A stretch of 64,000 bases of DNA from Bacillota bacterium (GTDB lineage Bacteria; Bacillota; Clostridia; DSM-8532), in assembly GCA_023415825.1 (NCBI GenBank), contig JAEZJF010000022.1, positions 650,478 through 714,477 of the forward strand, given 5' to 3'. The notes under the pieces were generated by a model. That model was given only the letters and a program-made list of their open reading frames with translations. It was not told the origin of the DNA and did not search any database. Positions within the stretch are counted from its first letter, which is position 1. Every line of letters begins with the position of its first letter. Shown piece by piece: positions 61,885 to 64,000 of the stretch. A program made the translations under genes and the position numbers.

Positions 61885-62048
61885 AGCTAACATAGCTTTT
61901 ACGCAAGGGGCAAAGCATGCAGTATGACGTAAACAGAAGGTTCATGAGGTCATTGCTGCCCACACCGTCTCACCGGGCGGCAAGCGCCGCTAAAGGGCAG
62001 GGCTCCGCTGGTCCGGTTCGTCGGCGTCGTAAAACCGGGACGTTATAA
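61885..62048 (+). repeat. attC-like site 3
   Basis: 164 bases from AGCTAAC to GTTATAA. The spacer after the left box is ATAGC instead of AATGC. The rest matches site 1 closely. Confidence 0.85.
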
Positions 62049-62100
62049 GAAATTCGCCATTGGACGTGGGTCAAGGTCTAAAAGAAAAATTGGAGTTTGT

Positions 62101-62799
62101 ATGGACATATTTAATAAGCTTATGAACATTCATAACCACACATATTGGTCTGACGGTGATAATACGCCGGAAGAAATAATCCAGAACTCATTAACATTAG
62201 GTATGGATGTTGTAGGTATATCAGATCATTTAGATGATCTTAAAGGTTATAAACTCTCATCTTCAAATATTCATCGGTATATTAAGGAGGTTAAAGATCT
62301 ATCGAGAAAATACCCAATTGAAGTTTTTTGTGGAGTTGAAGTAAGTGTTAGATATCTTATTAAAGCAACCCAATCTCTTCATGAATCGTGTAGCCAATTG
62401 GATTTTGTCTTGATAGAAGACATAGAATTTCTTTCAGATTCTTTTGAGTTGAATGCCTTGGACAATATAATAAGTTTATTTTCTTGTCCAGTAGGTTTAG
62501 CTCACACAAATCTTAATTGGTTATCCCATAAATATAGTGCTTTAGGTGGATTAAGCTATGTTATAGATTTCGTTAAAAGGAACAACCTGTTTTGGGAGAT
62601 TAATGCCAGTAATGTTTATGGGTTTTTTGATAACATCATTTATAGGCAATTCAAATCGGAGGATGTTCAATTGTTATCGGAACTTAAAAATGCTAGGATT
62701 AAGGTAGCAGTTGGTTCGGATACACATAACTTAGATGCTCTTGAAAAAGGTAGATTGTCTGCTGCAAATGAAATTGCTAGGGAAATGAACCAGGGGTAA
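62101..62799 (+). CDS. Cassette 4: PHP-domain phosphoesterase-like protein
   Basis: A 232-residue PHP-domain protein. Metal ligands are visible: HNH (His11, His13), SDH (Asp42, His43), Glu80 in CGVEVS, His135 in GLAHTN, and Asp207/His209 in GSDTH. Members include histidinol-phosphatase-like enzymes and nucleases. The gene lacks a clear ribosome site; an AAAATTGGAG precedes the start. The stop codon directly abuts the cassette end arm, so gene and site overlap to the base. Confidence 0.88.
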   Translation: MDIFNKLMNIHNHTYWSDGDNTPEEIIQNSLTLGMDVVGISDHLDDLKGYKLSSSNIHRYIKEVKDLSRKYPIEVFCGVEVSVRYLIKATQSLHESCSQLDFVLIEDIEFLSDSFELNALDNIISLFSCPVGLAHTNLNWLSHKYSALGGLSYVIDFVKRNNLFWEINASNVYGFFDNIIYRQFKSEDVQLLSELKNARIKVAVGSDTHNLDALEKGRLSAANEIAREMNQG

Positions 62800-62810
62800 T
62801 GGCGAACTTC

Positions 62811-62974
62811 TTATAACACAGCTTTTACGCAAGGGGCAAAGCAGGAAGTATGACGTTTAGAGAAGGATCACGAGGTCATTGCTGCCCACACCGTCTCACC
62901 GGGCGGCAAGCGCCGCTAAAGGGAAGGGCTCCGCTGGTCCGGTTCGTCGGCGTCGTAAAACCGGGACGTTATGT
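62811..62974 (+). repeat. attC-like site 4
   Basis: 164 bases from TTATAAC to GTTATGT. The left spacer is ACAGC. An open frame crossing this site (62850-63035) is produced by the repeat and is not considered a gene. Confidence 0.85.
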
Positions 62975-63039
62975 GAAAGATGGTGCATTAGGATTAAGCA
63001 ATAAAATTATAGATAGAAAACCAAAAGGAAGGTGATTTA

Positions 63040-63741
63040 GTGGATTTCGCAGATATTCGGGAATACTTAATCGGTTTACAGAGTTGCTACATTAAAGTCG
63101 GTTATGGAAGCAAATTAAGAATTGGTTTAGGCAATAAGATCTTCTATAATATCCCTCGGCTTAAGAGGAAGTATTATGGGGAGTGGGATATATCTTCTCA
63201 TTTTTGCGGGTGGAGAGTATTAAAAGATAATGTAGTTATTTGTGGATACGATAGTGAAATAAAAGATAGTAATGAGATATTGAAATCGATTGAACCTGGG
63301 AGCTTAAAAGACATTTTTCATATTAACAAGTTTGATATTAGATTGACATTCGATAAAAATATAAGCATTGATTTTCTGTGCCAATCAACTGATGAACCAA
63401 TTTTAATAATATTAGGTGATAGTAAAAAAGTTTCTTTTGAGTTAACACAAACTGGATGGGTTCAGTCATCCTCAGATGAACAAACACAAAAGATGACTGC
63501 AATCGAGGCAACCTTAAACTCACATTCTGATGAGTGCCACAATAGGTGGCGTAAGATAGTTTATGAAAGTGATACAGAAGATAATTGTGAAGACTGTTTT
63601 TACTTTCGGGGCATCTATGGAGGTTTTTATTTTTGGGATTATGGTCTTTGTAGTAATAAAGAATCAAAATTTGATGGGAAGTTGGTTAGCACTAAATCAG
63701 GATGTGATAGATTTAATATACTAAGCAATATTATTGAATAA
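63040..63741 (+). CDS. Cassette 5: unknown protein with C-terminal Cys motif
   Basis: A 233-residue protein of unrecognised family. The C-terminal 45 residues hold a Cys pattern C-x2-C-x(17)-C-x(16)-C ending in SGCDRF (NCEDCFYFRGI, DYGLCSNKE, TKSGCDRF), which could be a metal site. The rest is soluble, with alternating short strands. GGAAGGTG precedes a GTG start at 63040. Function unknown. Confidence 0.75.
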   Translation: MDFADIREYLIGLQSCYIKVGYGSKLRIGLGNKIFYNIPRLKRKYYGEWDISSHFCGWRVLKDNVVICGYDSEIKDSNEILKSIEPGSLKDIFHINKFDIRLTFDKNISIDFLCQSTDEPILIILGDSKKVSFELTQTGWVQSSSDEQTQKMTAIEATLNSHSDECHNRWRKIVYESDTEDNCEDCFYFRGIYGGFYFWDYGLCSNKESKFDGKLVSTKSGCDRFNILSNIIE

Positions 63742-63780
63742 TAAAAAAAGTATAAGCCTGTCTATGGGGGCCCATCCATC

Positions 63781-63916
63781 ACATAACAATGCTTTTACGC
63801 TATCGGGCGTGCTCACGGGAATGCGTGCCACATCGTCTCACCGGGCGGCAAGCGCCGCTAAAGGGAAAGACTCCGCTGGTCCGGTTCGTCGGCGTCGTAA
63901 AACCGGGACGTTATGT
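63781..63916 (+). repeat. attC-like site 5 (short variant)
   Basis: 136 bases from ACATAAC to GTTATGT. The 3' 80 bases match the other copies almost exactly, but the left half is replaced by a shorter unrelated segment containing GGGCGTGCTCACGGGAATGC, about 28 bases shorter. It shows that the left half is variable while the right half is constrained. Confidence 0.85.
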
Positions 63917-63983
63917 GAAACACCCCGACATAAGTTGACAACGTTTGTGAAGATTATAGTCAAATACTTAAGGAAGGTTAAAT

Positions 63984-64000
63984 ATGCCTGCATATTTTTC
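63984..64000 (+). CDS. Cassette 6: gene truncated by the window end
   Basis: Only MPAYF is visible. The ATG at 63984 is preceded by AAGGAAGG, and cassette 6 starts at 63911 after site 5, so a further gene in the same direction is predicted. A TTGACA lies at about 63931. Confidence 0.55.

Larger units (their letters stand above)
59288..64000 (+). mobile_element. Integron-like gene cassette array (5 complete, 1 partial)
   Basis: Five cassettes, each one gene plus its attC-like site, are bounded at 59288-60116, 60117-60983, 60984-62042, 62043-62968 and 62969-63910; a sixth begins at 63911 and is cut by the window. All genes read in the same direction. Cassette sizes are 829, 867, 1059, 926 and 942 bases. 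Cassette genes are AT-rich, the sites between them GC-rich. Inferred mobile by analogy with integrons; no transposase or phage gene is involved. Confidence 0.85.

Noticed and set aside
62850..63035. A 61-codon open frame across site 4
   Set aside because: It lies within the attC-like repeat and continues into the start of cassette 5; corresponding frames are not preserved in the other copies.
59961..63916. A CRISPR-like explanation for the repeats
   Set aside because: The units are 136-164 bases, separated by whole genes of 700-900 bases, with no short spacers and no cas genes.

Overview
The window is a stretch of a low-to-mid GC, endospore-forming, anaerobic Clostridia-type Firmicutes chromosome. 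Evidence for this is spo0A, a CwlJ/GerQ-like germination pair, a desulfoferrodoxin, a T-box riboswitch ahead of pheST, frequent TTG/GTG starts with strong Shine-Dalgarno sites, and the order rimP-nusA-rnpM-ylxQ-infB-rbfA-nrnA-truB-ribF. No genus can be named from the sequence alone.

Layout. 1-9.9 kb: the 3' part of RNase J, a D,D-carboxypeptidase, a ComEA-like protein, RNase P RNA, a flavin reductase, a cell-surface deacetylase, metA and two envelope glycosylation genes. 9.9-13.8 kb: T-box and pheST. 13.9-26.7 kb: tmcAL and the long translation/ribosome-maturation operon, whose IF-2 carries a tandem Gly/Gln/Arg-rich extension, ending with a class B PBP. 26.8-35 kb: envelope-stress-like genes, spo0A, a transglutaminase-fold protein, an unusual protein containing IIGGADGPT, mutY, a zinc-ribbon/RGG miniprotein, a 41-residue Cys/Arg peptide and a CorC-type protein. 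35-38.2 kb: a znuABC-fur type metal uptake operon. 38.2-57.7 kb: housekeeping, envelope, germination and redox genes, including an AmmeMemoRadiSam pair and a desulfoferrodoxin-ferritin pair.

58.0-64.0 kb is the most interesting part. A tyrosine recombinase (58080-59186) is followed by an attI-like point (59287) and at least five gene cassettes, each one gene in the same direction and each ending in a 136-164 bp attC-like element; a sixth cassette runs off the window. Each element begins with a YAAC-type box plus TTTTACG and ends with CGTAAAA plus a GTTA box, the R/L architecture of integron attC sites. The first 18-19 bases of every cassette are nearly the exact reverse complement of that same cassette's own end. 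This is expected if the two ends are joined in an excised circle, but it extends well beyond the 6-7 bases known from classical integrons. In all five cassettes the pairing is broken at the same place (position 11, A opposite C).

The recombinase has all catalytic residues but lacks the extra segment that defines IntI. It carries instead an N-terminal module with a HARP-like W-x(6)-W-x-V-P motif. I interpret this as a non-canonical integron-like gene-capture system in a Gram-positive chromosome. The cargo is a membrane protein, a GNAT acetyltransferase, a lipoprotein, a PHP-domain protein and an unknown Cys-containing protein.
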